A DNA stretch of 26,473 nucleotides from a virus. The stretch is from positions 1 through 26,473 of IMG/VR virus record IMGVR_UViG_3300023445_000002. One strand, 5' to 3'. Made by a program: the position numbers and the translations under genes. The notes under the pieces were generated by a model. The model had not been told where the DNA came from and made no database searches. It saw only the letters and a list, made by a program, of their open reading frames with translations. Shown piece after piece: positions 6,639 to 16,691 of this stretch (positions are counted from its first letter, which is position 1; each line of letters opens with the position of its first letter).

Positions 6639-7469
6639 ATGCCTACCATCGTAACAAGAAAATATAGAACAGACCAAGTAAAAGAAACACTTAATAAGTA
6701 TAGTCGCTTAGATAGTGGCGGTTTACCGACAGATTACCTATATATGTTGTTTGGTAAGTCTTCTGCGTGGGCTAACGAAGCTTTACCCGATGCTCCTATC
6801 GATAGTGCTGATTATCATGCATCAACATGGGCTGATGCTATTGCTTTGAGTCGAGTTTCTACTTCTGAAATTAGTCCAGTGGTTCGTCGTGTTAATTGGT
6901 CTAATACGAACATATTTGTTACTCTTGATGCGGCGAGTGGTATAGCATACGAAAGCGATTTCTATTGCATCAACTCCGTTCATGATGTATTTTTATGTAC
7001 GGCTACATCAGGCGCTGCACCAACGGTTGAGCCTATCTATGATGGCACGAACTTGACATACACTGACGGTGGATATACATGGAAATATTTGTATAGTTTA
7101 TCAACGGCTGATGCTGCAAAATTCTTAAGTCCTTTATGGATGCCTGTTAATTATAATACAACACTTAAAGTTAATGAGAATATCAAATCATTAGATTTAT
7201 TAGGTGCTTCTGATGTGATGGTGTATCGTTTGATTGATGCTGCAGCGCCTTTTGACAATATGGTTGCATTCCCTTCATATCGTCAAGTTTCTTTGTGTCG
7301 GAATCCTCTTGATAATGGCGGTCTTGGAATCATCGTGGTATTAAATGAGTTGCTTTCAAATACACCAAACACTGCAAATACAGGCGAACTATCGTATATT
7401 GAAAATAGGACTGTTGTTTATAGAAATGTTGGACAAAGTGAAGAAATCAGACTTGTTCTAGCATTTTAA
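6639..7469 (+). CDS. gp8: Baseplate wedge subunit, T4 gp8-like
   Basis: 276 residues, against 334 in T4 gp8. The conserved centre is visible: DGGYTWKYLYSLSTADAAKFLSP at 7060-7130, followed by LWMPVNY, matching the gp8 pattern 'dGy.WkymY.i...da.kFlt..WmPv'. The N-terminal DYLYMLFGKSSAW also fits ('..y.yiGr...W'). gp8 forms a dimer in each wedge and connects to gp7 and gp10. The gene has its own late promoter at 6612 and GAGGA at 6626-6630. In T4 it follows gene 7 directly; here about 4 kb of fibre cassette intervenes. Confidence 0.88.
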   Translation: MPTIVTRKYRTDQVKETLNKYSRLDSGGLPTDYLYMLFGKSSAWANEALPDAPIDSADYHASTWADAIALSRVSTSEISPVVRRVNWSNTNIFVTLDAASGIAYESDFYCINSVHDVFLCTATSGAAPTVEPIYDGTNLTYTDGGYTWKYLYSLSTADAAKFLSPLWMPVNYNTTLKVNENIKSLDLLGASDVMVYRLIDAAAPFDNMVAFPSYRQVSLCRNPLDNGGLGIIVVLNELLSNTPNTANTGELSYIENRTVVYRNVGQSEEIRLVLAF

Positions 7470-7475
7470 ATTTAG

Positions 7476-7483
7476 TATAAATA
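7476..7483 (+). promoter_or_regulatory. T4-type late promoter, perfect TATAAATA
   Basis: An exact T4 late consensus between gp8 and the 1701-residue gene. The predicted start is near 7489, giving a leader of about 26 bases with AAAGAGGA at 7499-7506 ahead of the ATG at 7515. Confidence 0.78.
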
Positions 7484-7514
7484 TGGGTATACATTTATAA
7501 AGAGGAAATAGCAC

Positions 7515-10500
7515 ATGATTAAAGATACATCAACTGCACCATACTTCGATGATTTTACTGAACATAAAAACTTTCTTCGTGTGTTATTTAGACCATCAAA
7601 GGCTGTTCAGGCTAGGGAATTAACCCAAGCACAGACAATTTTACAAAACCAAATTCAGCATTTGGGTGATAGTGTCTTTATTGATAATAGTAGAGTTCTT
7701 GGCGCTAAAACATCTGTTAACTTCTCAAAACATACCCTTGTTGTTACTCAAGATTCAAATGCCAATCTTATTACAGATTTAAGCATCTTCTTGGGTGCTT
7801 CTATTACCGACGTTGCAACAGGAACTAATGTTCTTGCTACGGTGACTTCAATCGACCAAACAAATAATGCATTATTGTTGACTTATAATGGCGGTATTTT
7901 TGTACCTACAGACACCTTCAAAATTGTTGGTAATGCTGTTGAGTACGTGATTGATTCAACACATAATTCAATCACTGCATCATGTGATAATGGTTTGATT
8001 TACACTGATGGGTTCTTCGTGCATGTATTCAGCGATGAAATTATTGTTGATTCAAGCGCAACTGCTCAAACATCAAAACATCATATTGGATTCACTATTG
8101 ATGATGTCTTGGTTGACGAGAATGCTGATACGTCATTAACCGATAATGCTTTGGGGTCGTATAACTTCAATGCTCCTGGTGCTCATCGACTTAAGCGCGA
8201 TTTGATTCTATCTAGCTACCTTGATGGTAATACGATTCCTACAGGGTTCTTAGCGTCTATCATTATATCCAATGGCACTATCGTTACGGACATCATGAAA
8301 GAGATTAAATACTCTGACATCCTTGATGTGATGGCAAGAAGAACTTATGATGAATCGGGTAACTATGTGACAGAAGAATTTGATATTATTCCTCAAGTTA
8401 CCCAAAATGGAAATGCGTCGACTCAACTTGATTTAGAAGTCAGTTCAGGTAAAGCTTATGTATTTGGTTATGAGTCGTCTAATGATTCTCCAAAATTGGT
8501 GACGATTGATAAATCGCAGTCAACTAAAATTGAAACAAATTCAACCGTATATACAACGTCTGGTCCGTTTTTTGATATTGCTAAAACTGCGGGTGTTGAT
8601 GAAATTGTCGGCACATTTGATGTTGAAAACCAAGAACAAATTTTGTTCTATACATCATCTGCTAATGCTTCTGCTGATGTGGGTGCAAATTCTCCTGATA
8701 TTTCAGTTGCAGGAACTACACCTAAACTAGCGTCCATGACTAGAAATTCTCTTGGTGAGGTTAGATTATTCACCGTTGATACCCAAGGCTTATCATCACA
8801 GTTCAATGGCGTTAGAGCCATCCGTGGTGTTACGTCGGGTGCTATTGCGACTATTGAGTTGTATAATAATGGTCTTCCTGTGTTGGGCGGCACTACCGAT
8901 ACATCTATGCTTTTTCCTGTGCAAGAAGAATTTATTTCTGATATTCCTCTTGCGTCAATTTCTTATGATGTAACAAAATCTTTCGTTAATCAAACTTCTA
9001 TTGTTGGTAATGTTGTTACCATCGCTCAAACTAATGCTGCTACTGATTCTTTCTATGATGGTAGTGGTAAGGTTGTTTATGTTCGAGTGAACGGAACAAC
9101 TATAGCCGAAGGTGCTTCGGGTTGGTCTGTTGATGTTGGTGCTACAATTCCTTCCTCTTTGGTTCTTGATTTGACTGCTTGGGCTATCGCTAATGCATTA
9201 ACGGTGAATACCGTAGATGTTACTATCGTATGCCAAAGAACATTGAATGAGAGAACAAAAACATTAGTTGACAATTCTACAGGCGATGTTATTACGACAC
9301 CTGCAACACCAATCTTGACTTTGACTGGATATGATGTTACTGATGTGTATGAAGTTAGTGTTGTAGGTCATAGCACTATTCCTGATGGAATTTTACCTAT
9401 TTCAGAGTATGCTTGGGGTACGGGTCAAACAGATTCTAGTTATGATGCAGGTTCTGTTCTGTTGTCTTCTTCTACTCATGATGTTTTGGCTACATATACT
9501 GTTAAATATAAGCACTTTTCTCATTCTGCTACAGGTGACTATTTCACTGTAAATTCGTACGCAGGTATCCCATGGGAAGATATACAACCATATACAACAA
9601 CATCATTTGGTGATGTATTACCATTAACTGACGTATTCGATTTCAGAAAATCTGTTGGTAGTTTGGGTTCATATCCAACAGGCGAAACTTATATTAATTT
9701 CGATTTTTCGTTCTATCTATCTCGTATTGACAAATTGTATATTGATAGGTATGGTAACTTCGGAACTATTACTGGTCTTCCTGCTAAAACTCCTTTGATT
9801 CCAGCTGATAAGTCTGACGTTATGACTTTATCTACAATTAATCTTCATGCGCAGACGGGTGTGGTGGATGAAGTTTCTATTGATAGTGCGTCTGATAAAG
9901 GCTATACTATGGAAGATATTAAGGAGCTTGAGGGTCGTATTGCATCATTGGAATACTATTCTTCTTTGAATTTATTGGAGCAGGGCGCTAAAGACTTATT
10001 GGTTAGTGACGGATATGGTAACAATAGATTCAAAAATGGTATTTTTGTAGACGGTTTCTCGTCTCATGAATTTGGTGATACAGATAATCCTGATTATAAT
10101 TGCTCTATGGACACAGATAATGAATTTGTCCATTCTCAATTTAGTGTGAAGAATCACACTATGAAAACATCATTGTTGGGTGATTCTGTGGGTCAAGTTT
10201 CTGCTAATGTTGCAATCTCTGATGATAAAATCATAGATTCATCATCTGGCGTTTGTACTTTGGATTATACAACTGAATCATTTATTTCTCAGAACAAAGC
10301 ATCCAATAAGGTTAATGTTAACCCATATGCCGTATTCGCGTGGAATCAGGGTCAAGTAACATTATCGCCTACATCAGATTTTTGGTATGATGATGTGTCT
10401 CTACCAATCATTCGCAAAACAACTGGGTCTTATGCTGGTGTCGGTACAAGATTTAGTGTATGGTCTAGTTGGAATAGTGGTTGGTGGGGCGGATGGCGTT

Positions 10501-12620
10501 CTGGTGGACGCGGATGGCGTTCTGGTGGACGCGGATGGCGTTCTGGTGGACGCAGGGGTAGTACTACTGTACGTACAACAATTCGTACGATACCAACCTT
10601 AACCACTAAGATTAATGATAAAGTTGTTGATAGGTCTGCTATCCACCTTATGCGCTCTCGTCCTGTTTTGTTTTGGGGTAAGAATTTTAGACCAAATACA
10701 ACAATAAAGGTATTCTTTGATGATGTTGATGTAACGTCATATTGCACATCACCATCAGGATTAAAAACTGATAGTGCAGGTAATATTGATTCTAAGACAT
10801 CACCTGGAATATTTTTAATCCCTGCTGGTCAATTTAAAACTGGAACTAAGCAAATTATTCTGAAAGATGCTGCAGAAACGACAGAAGGAATTGCATCATT
10901 TAGTTCTACTGGAATCTTGCGTAAGAATCAAAGAACCATCACGTCTATTCGTGGAGTTCGTACTATTGTGTCTAGGTCATCATCATTTCGTCGTCGTTGG
11001 GGTGACCCAATCGCAGAATCTTTCTTAATTGAGAAAGAAGGTGGAATTTTTGTTTCGTCAATTGATTTATTCTTTGCTAGTAAGGATGATACACTGCCTA
11101 TATCTTGTGAAATTGTTGAAATGCTTGCAGGTCAACCTACACAGAACACTATTCCTTTAAGCTATAAGGTTGTTGAAAGTGTTAATGTCCAAGTGTCGAA
11201 TGACTCTAGCCTACCTACTACATTTGAATTTGATTCGCCTATATATTTACAGGACGCTACTTCATATGCATTCGTGGTTAAGACCAATAGTGTTAAGTAT
11301 GAGATGTTTTATGCTAAAATGACAGAACCTGAATTGGTAGTTGGTGATAATATATTCACTAATGTTAGGTCTGGTCAGGGTATTTCTAAACAGCCTTATG
11401 CTGGTGTTATGTTTAAATCACAGAACGCCGAAACGTGGAGCGAAGACCAAAACTCTGATGTTAAATTTGTAGTGAATAGATGTGTTTTTGATACAAATTC
11501 AAATGGTGTTGTTGAATTTAATATTGAGCCTAATACTGCCATGGACTTAACATTATTCAGCTCTAACATTCATAACATTACGTATCAGGATACTGTATTA
11601 TCATTTGATTATAAATTCTTGAATGCTGTTGGATATACACCAATCACAGACTCAGAAGACGTTGCATTGTTGTCTGAGAAGGTTATTGCGGCTAGTCCAT
11701 CAAATCCTATGACTGTAAGAGCGACATTATCATCAACAAAAGATAATGTTTCTCCTATAGTTGATATTACTCGTGCATCTATTACGGAGGTACTTAATAT
11801 CATCGGTCCAGTCGTGGATAATAACAATGTTAAGCATGCTGGCGTTTATGTTAGTAAATCGACATCGCTTATTACACCTGCCGAAGATATTAAGGTTATT
11901 TTTGATGCTAAGACACCAGGAGGCTCGTCAGTCAATGTTTACTTCAAAACCACACCTTATGTTGCTCGCCATGCTACAATGGATGCCTTGGCTACCCTAG
12001 CAGCTTCTAGGTATGATTTATTGGCTAATCGTAATGTGAATATATATTGGCGTGATAATGTTAATGCTGTGGCGAAGAAAGGCGGCTTCATTCCAACTAA
12101 GATTGGTGTGACTGATACCGTAGTTAATACTTCTGTTTGGATTAAGGATATTGTTTATTCCGAAGATTTGAATATTGCTAGTGCTGCCGCTATTGCCGCA
12201 AATGTCACTAAGATATTTGCTGTAGAAGGTACTTTGCTTGATACTATTATCCCTGACTGGGCTGCAGGCACGTTTGCCTTTGGTGATACAGTATTCAATG
12301 CAGGTGGTTTGTGGAGTGTGTCTAATGTGGCAGGAACATCAACAGAACCCGTTGGTCAACCTGCAGATTGGGATTTGATTCCTCATATTGCTATCACAAG
12401 TGCAATCACTAAAGACCCTGAAACTACATGGCGCGCCATGAAGCTTGATAATCAACCAAGTGTTGGTGCAAATCTCACTGTGTATAATGAATATACTTAT
12501 GTGCCTGATGCCACACCAGATGAATCGTTTAAATCCTTTGCTGTGAAAGTTGAAATGGTCTCTAATAATGCTGCTCAAGTCCCCGAAGTGTCGAAACTTC
12601 GTGTTCTAGCAGTGACATAA
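7515..12620 (+). CDS. Giant baseplate/tail structural protein, DUF4815-type
   Basis: 1701 residues. The N-terminus FDDFTEHKNFLRVLFRPSKA, then VQARELTQAQTILQNQIQHL, is the DUF4815 signature of large T4-like baseplate proteins. A Gly/Trp/Arg linker of three exact GWRSGGR units lies at about 993-1013. It is followed by RPVLFWGKNFRPNTTIKVFF (about 1046-1065) and DPIAESFLIEKEGGIFVSSI (about 1164-1183), both typical of this family. Near the C-terminus, FAFGDTVFNAGGLW...QPADW resembles a CBM5/12-type carbohydrate-binding motif. The end, FKSFAVKVEMVSNNAAQVPEV, fits the usual 'FksFavKivm.S.n...vP.v' closure. It probably attaches fibres to the wedge periphery, as gp10 does in T4; that equivalence is inference. 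Confidence 0.82.
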   Translation: MIKDTSTAPYFDDFTEHKNFLRVLFRPSKAVQARELTQAQTILQNQIQHLGDSVFIDNSRVLGAKTSVNFSKHTLVVTQDSNANLITDLSIFLGASITDVATGTNVLATVTSIDQTNNALLLTYNGGIFVPTDTFKIVGNAVEYVIDSTHNSITASCDNGLIYTDGFFVHVFSDEIIVDSSATAQTSKHHIGFTIDDVLVDENADTSLTDNALGSYNFNAPGAHRLKRDLILSSYLDGNTIPTGFLASIIISNGTIVTDIMKEIKYSDILDVMARRTYDESGNYVTEEFDIIPQVTQNGNASTQLDLEVSSGKAYVFGYESSNDSPKLVTIDKSQSTKIETNSTVYTTSGPFFDIAKTAGVDEIVGTFDVENQEQILFYTSSANASADVGANSPDISVAGTTPKLASMTRNSLGEVRLFTVDTQGLSSQFNGVRAIRGVTSGAIATIELYNNGLPVLGGTTDTSMLFPVQEEFISDIPLASISYDVTKSFVNQTSIVGNVVTIAQTNAATDSFYDGSGKVVYVRVNGTTIAEGASGWSVDVGATIPSSLVLDLTAWAIANALTVNTVDVTIVCQRTLNERTKTLVDNSTGDVITTPATPILTLTGYDVTDVYEVSVVGHSTIPDGILPISEYAWGTGQTDSSYDAGSVLLSSSTHDVLATYTVKYKHFSHSATGDYFTVNSYAGIPWEDIQPYTTTSFGDVLPLTDVFDFRKSVGSLGSYPTGETYINFDFSFYLSRIDKLYIDRYGNFGTITGLPAKTPLIPADKSDVMTLSTINLHAQTGVVDEVSIDSASDKGYTMEDIKELEGRIASLEYYSSLNLLEQGAKDLLVSDGYGNNRFKNGIFVDGFSSHEFGDTDNPDYNCSMDTDNEFVHSQFSVKNHTMKTSLLGDSVGQVSANVAISDDKIIDSSSGVCTLDYTTESFISQNKASNKVNVNPYAVFAWNQGQVTLSPTSDFWYDDVSLPIIRKTTGSYAGVGTRFSVWSSWNSGWWGGWRSGGRGWRSGGRGWRSGGRRGSTTVRTTIRTIPTLTTKINDKVVDRSAIHLMRSRPVLFWGKNFRPNTTIKVFFDDVDVTSYCTSPSGLKTDSAGNIDSKTSPGIFLIPAGQFKTGTKQIILKDAAETTEGIASFSSTGILRKNQRTITSIRGVRTIVSRSSSFRRRWGDPIAESFLIEKEGGIFVSSIDLFFASKDDTLPISCEIVEMLAGQPTQNTIPLSYKVVESVNVQVSNDSSLPTTFEFDSPIYLQDATSYAFVVKTNSVKYEMFYAKMTEPELVVGDNIFTNVRSGQGISKQPYAGVMFKSQNAETWSEDQNSDVKFVVNRCVFDTNSNGVVEFNIEPNTAMDLTLFSSNIHNITYQDTVLSFDYKFLNAVGYTPITDSEDVALLSEKVIAASPSNPMTVRATLSSTKDNVSPIVDITRASITEVLNIIGPVVDNNNVKHAGVYVSKSTSLITPAEDIKVIFDAKTPGGSSVNVYFKTTPYVARHATMDALATLAASRYDLLANRNVNIYWRDNVNAVAKKGGFIPTKIGVTDTVVNTSVWIKDIVYSEDLNIASAAAIAANVTKIFAVEGTLLDTIIPDWAAGTFAFGDTVFNAGGLWSVSNVAGTSTEPVGQPADWDLIPHIAITSAITKDPETTWRAMKLDNQPSVGANLTVYNEYTYVPDATPDESFKSFAVKVEMVSNNAAQVPEVSKLRVLAVT
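10491..10553 (+). repeat. Three exact tandem 21-bp repeats (GWRSGGR)x3
   Basis: Copies at 10491-10511, 10512-10532 and 10533-10553 are identical and in frame, each encoding GWRSGGR. They are flanked by WNSGWWG before and RGSTT after. G+C is much higher than in the surrounding gene. Perfect identity suggests recent expansion. Confidence 0.96.
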
Positions 12621-12623
12621 ATA
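12616..12623 (+). promoter_or_regulatory. Possible late promoter, CATAAATA
   Basis: 7/8 match to TATAAATA that overlaps the stop codon of the DUF4815 gene (TAA at 12618-12620). The predicted transcription start (12629) is one base before the ATG at 12630, so a transcript would be essentially leaderless for that gene. It could equally serve the fibre gene at 12864. Confidence 0.5.
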
Positions 12624-12629
12624 ATAGAT

Positions 12630-12860
12630 ATGAAGCCAATTAAAACTATTAAAGGGTCATCCGATGTTCGAGACGGTGCTACAAGTGCCGTCTTGAACAC
12701 TGATACCATCGCACATAGTAACCGTTTAGCAGAAAAGAATAAGAATGATGATAATAGAAGCATGACTCAGAAAATATTAAGGTTGGAGATTCAGGTAGTT
12801 AGACTCAGCCTTAAGTTAGAAGCTTTATCAAAACAATTATCAAACAAGTCTAAGGATTAA
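12630..12860 (+). CDS. Small coiled-coil protein, unknown function
   Basis: 76 residues, not recognised. The N-terminal half is polar (KTIKGSSDVRDGATSAVLNT). The C-terminal half (about 45-73) has a heptad-like leucine/isoleucine pattern (QKILRLEIQVVRLSLKLEAL) predicting a coiled coil. There is no Shine-Dalgarno before the ATG, only the late-promoter-like CATAAATA six bases upstream. It stops three bases before the big fibre gene, so it could be an assembly partner or trimerisation helper for it. That role is inferred from position. Confidence 0.68.
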   Translation: MKPIKTIKGSSDVRDGATSAVLNTDTIAHSNRLAEKNKNDDNRSMTQKILRLEIQVVRLSLKLEALSKQLSNKSKD

Positions 12861-12863
12861 ACC

Positions 12864-15800
12864 ATGCCAGCTATTACACCTGTATTAGAATCTAGTACGT
12901 TTCTTGATTGGAGAAACAAAACAAATGATTTAATCGACACTTTCAACATGCCTACGGTAGGCGCAATCGCGCAATTAGGGTCACGTGTAGATACATTTAA
13001 CATCACAGAGTCTGCAGGTGTTCATATTGGGTGTGCTGTTACTGATAATGGTGATGGTACTGTTAATATATCAGCAGGTGAAGCTATCCTTAGAACATCC
13101 AACTCATCTTCTGCGCCTTTAGTGTCCGTTGAGTTCCCTGCTGTTAATAATTTGATTTTGAATGATACAACTAATAACTTCATTTTTGCTAATTACAATG
13201 CAGGAACACCTGCTATTCAATTTTCTACTCTATCTAGTGATGTGAATGATACTGATAGAGGTATGGTTGCAGTTGTTCAGAAAAATGGTCTTAATTTGAC
13301 CATACTTCAACTTGCTGGTGATGCAGGTGACTTTGAACGCCGCATCACGCATCGCCTACGCGCCGCAGAAGGGTTTTCTAAGGCTTCGGGTGCTGATATG
13401 TCAGAACCATCACCATTACGTCTTAATATGGCTTCTGGTGAGTTCTATTATGGTGTATCAGAATTTATCACACCAAATATCAATACGGCTACTGTTGGTG
13501 CTGCTATAGGTACTTCTACAGGCGGTTCTACCACATCGCTTATCGACACAACCAAAAACTTCGTAACAGAAGGTGTTGTCGTCGGTGACCAAGTTTGGAA
13601 TACAACAAATACAGAAAAGGGATTCGTTACAAGTATCACCACAACAACAAATCCAAATGATACTTTGAATTTTGCTGCAGTTGCTACCACCATGGCAGCC
13701 AAAAATTATGATGTTACTCATAGCGACTTTGAATATTATCATAATAGTAATTTGGGTTGGATTGAAACAGGCTCAAACGCAATTGATAATGCATCATTCA
13801 ATACATTTGGTGTTGGTCTTACTGCTCATACTGCAGGTTATTTTAAAGCTGACTGGGTTTACCTTAAGATTGGTACAAATCAGGTTACTCCTTACATCCT
13901 TAGAGGTACTGCAGAGTATTCATCTTTGGCTTCTGCGCAAGGCGAAACAGCACCACAGACTAAACCATATCCATTGAAAGATTTAGGTGTTCTTGTGGGT
14001 CGTTTAATCACTCAACAAGGCAACCCAAACATTGTTTCGGTAGATAACCTTTTAAACTCTCAAAACTTCGCTTCTGCAGGCTCTACCGAATTTGCTGATG
14101 ATGTTTTTCGCGTTACTGATAATGCGGACTCATCTAAAAAAGTTGGGTTTGAATTATCAGGTCTTACTACAGGCACTGAACGTGTTCTTGAAGTTCCAAA
14201 TAAAAATGGTCGCCTTGCTATGTATGAAGACGTTTTTCGTCGTCATGATGAAGTTTATAAAGGTGCTGCTATGGGTGCGCTATCCAAGCGTGTAGTTCCA
14301 TACAACATGACCGTATCATATGGTACATACGAGAATGGAACTAACATTTCAGTCAACGGTAAAACTGCTTTAAGTGGACTTGCTGAAGATGTTGTTGGTA
14401 CATTGCCTTTGCTACAAGGCGACTTAATTGAAGCTAATAAGCCTATTGCCGTTAAAGATTTGGCTGATGGTAATGTTATTGCGCCTTTATCTAGTGTTGG
14501 CGAGCATTTTTGGTTTCCTACTAATCGAGCTGGTCCGCATGAAGTAACTATTTACGCACCATATTATGATGTTGATATCATTTACTTAACTGATACCAAC
14601 TTTACTGTATCTGAAAATGTGTGGGATGTTGTAGTAGGCGGTGGCGGCGAAACAAATATTATTAAAATCAAGAAAGGTACTGTTAAATCTTTCTATGTAC
14701 AATATGACCCAGCTTCAACTGCAGGTGTTATACCCCCTTCTGCTAATCCTGTTAGTGAGGTCGGTGACCACTATATCCATACAAACGGTCCAGTTGTTGT
14801 TACAAAAGAAGGTCAGGGGTATGACCATTTCTTGGTAATGCCAATGTCAAGAGAAATCTTGCACCCGTCAGGTACTTCGGGTGGTGCGAATTATGTTAAG
14901 TCTTTCACAGGAGTCACACCTACTCATGTTGGTAATGGCTACTACATCGCTGATGACCAATTCCAAACTTGTTCTATTGCTGATGGTGCTGGTGGTAGTG
15001 GTCATACAGGTATTCCATACTCTATGTGCGGCGATACATACATGATTGAGCATGATATTGCAGGCTATCAGATTTGTGTTATTGAGCCTTGCGATATTCG
15101 CGTTATTTGTGCTGATACTCATTATGCTGAAATTGATGCACAATTAGCATCAAGAACAAACCCATTGTATTTTAATGTAGGTAATGGTATGAACGGCGTT
15201 CTTAATGCACCTTCATTATTGCCAAGCGTTGGATACATTGATTTTGATATGTTTACTGCTACAGGTACACTTAATGTCGGTGATACGCTAACGCAAGCTG
15301 TTACAGGGGCTATAGCAACCGTTAATGTGGTATATAATGATAGATTGATTCTTAAATCTATTGTTGGTGCGTTTGATGCCACTAACCTAGTAACGTCATC
15401 GACTGGAGCAACCTTTACGATTACGAAAGTGCCATATCGCACGTGGAAATTTGTTGCTACTGCTCCTTTTGCATTGCGTACTAATGACCCACATGATGAT
15501 GAGTATATCACTGTTGGCTATCGTCGCGCTTTTAGAAGTGATTCGTATGACCAAACAACACAGCTTAATCAAAATATTCACACACTAACCGATGAGATTC
15601 AAGAGCGTTCTGACTTCATATCAACTTTTGATGTGGATTTGGATTATGAGTGGGAAAATGTTGCAGGTGTAGGAACAATCGTTAATATTGACTCTGATAC
15701 AGTTCCAAATTCATCAGGCGCAAATGTGCGCTCTGTTCATGGCTTTAGAACCGATATGTATAGTGAGAAAGCGCCATATCAAAGTGACACCTTATATAAG

Positions 15801-16322
15801 GTATCCGCTAAGGTTAGATTGGCAACTGCGCCTACGGCAGTCGGTAATGGGTTTATTTCTATTGGGGTTGCAGGTCTATCTAGTAATGGTATTACATATG
15901 TGAATGCGTCGGGAATAAATTCTAAAACTGGTCAGTTCAATTTGGCTACACTTGATTTAGAAACTGTTGCATTAAATACATGGGTAACCATTGAAGGATT
16001 CTTCAAAGGTCATGGTGCTTATGTTCCTGATGTGACTACAGAATACTTTCCAAGTGCTCTTCATAATAATGTCAGATTCATCAAACCATTTATTTCGGCT
16101 AATGGTGGTGCAGGTGATGGTGTTACGGAATTGGATTGGATTAAAGTTGAACGTGTTTTAGATAGCGGTGCTACCAATGGCGTGTTCTTCGAGAATGATA
16201 ATGTCATCAATAAGAGTTACACAATTCCTGTTGGTAAGAATGCTATGACGGCTGGACCAGTAACAGTAGCCGACGGTGTTGTTATCACAGTACCTAATGG
16301 TTCTGTTTGGACGGTTCTATAA
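12864..16322 (+). CDS. Large fibre/adhesin-like virion protein with carbohydrate-binding-like modules
   Basis: 1152 residues. The N-terminus (TFLDWRNKTNDLIDTFN) is of the type found on T4-like fibre and baseplate proteins ('f.eWr.ktN.li'). The segment around 15620-16170 (SDTLYKVSAKVRL...NTWVTIEGFFKGHG...TELDWIKVERV) has the layout of a CBM4/9-like beta-sandwich ('Y.vsa.vr...W.t..g.f...lD.i.v'). The extreme C-terminus, SYTIPVGKNAMTAGPVTVAD followed by GVVITVPNGSVWTVL, is a widespread fibre tail ('tIp.gkNamsaGPvtiadGvtVtVp.Gs.W.v'). It is therefore probably a long or side fibre with glycan-binding parts. The precise T4 counterpart is not clear. Confidence 0.78.
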   Translation: MPAITPVLESSTFLDWRNKTNDLIDTFNMPTVGAIAQLGSRVDTFNITESAGVHIGCAVTDNGDGTVNISAGEAILRTSNSSSAPLVSVEFPAVNNLILNDTTNNFIFANYNAGTPAIQFSTLSSDVNDTDRGMVAVVQKNGLNLTILQLAGDAGDFERRITHRLRAAEGFSKASGADMSEPSPLRLNMASGEFYYGVSEFITPNINTATVGAAIGTSTGGSTTSLIDTTKNFVTEGVVVGDQVWNTTNTEKGFVTSITTTTNPNDTLNFAAVATTMAAKNYDVTHSDFEYYHNSNLGWIETGSNAIDNASFNTFGVGLTAHTAGYFKADWVYLKIGTNQVTPYILRGTAEYSSLASAQGETAPQTKPYPLKDLGVLVGRLITQQGNPNIVSVDNLLNSQNFASAGSTEFADDVFRVTDNADSSKKVGFELSGLTTGTERVLEVPNKNGRLAMYEDVFRRHDEVYKGAAMGALSKRVVPYNMTVSYGTYENGTNISVNGKTALSGLAEDVVGTLPLLQGDLIEANKPIAVKDLADGNVIAPLSSVGEHFWFPTNRAGPHEVTIYAPYYDVDIIYLTDTNFTVSENVWDVVVGGGGETNIIKIKKGTVKSFYVQYDPASTAGVIPPSANPVSEVGDHYIHTNGPVVVTKEGQGYDHFLVMPMSREILHPSGTSGGANYVKSFTGVTPTHVGNGYYIADDQFQTCSIADGAGGSGHTGIPYSMCGDTYMIEHDIAGYQICVIEPCDIRVICADTHYAEIDAQLASRTNPLYFNVGNGMNGVLNAPSLLPSVGYIDFDMFTATGTLNVGDTLTQAVTGAIATVNVVYNDRLILKSIVGAFDATNLVTSSTGATFTITKVPYRTWKFVATAPFALRTNDPHDDEYITVGYRRAFRSDSYDQTTQLNQNIHTLTDEIQERSDFISTFDVDLDYEWENVAGVGTIVNIDSDTVPNSSGANVRSVHGFRTDMYSEKAPYQSDTLYKVSAKVRLATAPTAVGNGFISIGVAGLSSNGITYVNASGINSKTGQFNLATLDLETVALNTWVTIEGFFKGHGAYVPDVTTEYFPSALHNNVRFIKPFISANGGAGDGVTELDWIKVERVLDSGATNGVFFENDNVINKSYTIPVGKNAMTAGPVTVADGVVITVPNGSVWTVL

Positions 16323-16325
16323 ACC

Positions 16326-16691
16326 ATGGCTATTAGAACAGATAGACTCATCACCGATGATGATAAGTATAGCGCATCACTTCAATCTATTATTTTAGGT
16401 GGTTGTAGTGCGCGTGTTTCTTTTGATGTCGTTGGTGGGTTCAAAATCAAAAGTGCTGTTGAAGTTATTGGCGTTGTTGATAAAGGTATTGGCAAATACG
16501 AAGTAACAACAACACTAGAAACCGATGATGCTCAACGGGCTATGTTTGCCAATTCTGAAAATGGTGAAAACGGTGATGTAACCCATACCGATTGTTGTCC
16601 AATATCAAAGAATAAATTTTTGATTAGAAATCAGAATAAAGATGGCGAATGGTGCGACTCTAAATCATATTCTGCCTTCGTTTACGGATAG
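16326..16691 (+). CDS. Single-domain fibre-tip-like protein
   Basis: 121 residues. 'SARVSFDVVGGFKIKSAVEV' plus 'IGVVDKGIGKYEV' matches the phage fibre module 'aRvwv.Fn..g.tI..s.NVssvt..GtG.Y.v', and the end (KFLIRNQNKDGEWCDSKSYS then AFVYG) matches its usual closure 'F.i.t.n..G...D...isv.VfG'. In other phages this module sits at the end of long fibres; here it is a separate gene directly after the 1152-residue fibre (3-base gap). It could be a detached distal tip or a decorating subunit. No clear Shine-Dalgarno is visible before the ATG. Confidence 0.68.
   Translation: MAIRTDRLITDDDKYSASLQSIILGGCSARVSFDVVGGFKIKSAVEVIGVVDKGIGKYEVTTTLETDDAQRAMFANSENGENGDVTHTDCCPISKNKFLIRNQNKDGEWCDSKSYSAFVYG

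Noticed and set aside
10491-10553. CRISPR-like or iteron repeat
   Set aside because: The units are directly adjacent without spacers and stay in frame inside a gene, so a protein repeat explains them.
10430-10747. Minus-strand ORF with proline/arginine repeats
   Set aside because: It is the antisense shadow of the GWRSGGR repeats, with no promoter or Shine-Dalgarno, in a fully + strand operon.
13448-13742. Overlapping minus-strand ORFs opposite the large fibre gene
   Set aside because: The + strand frame encodes a continuous 1152-residue structural protein; the antisense frames show no domain or start signal.
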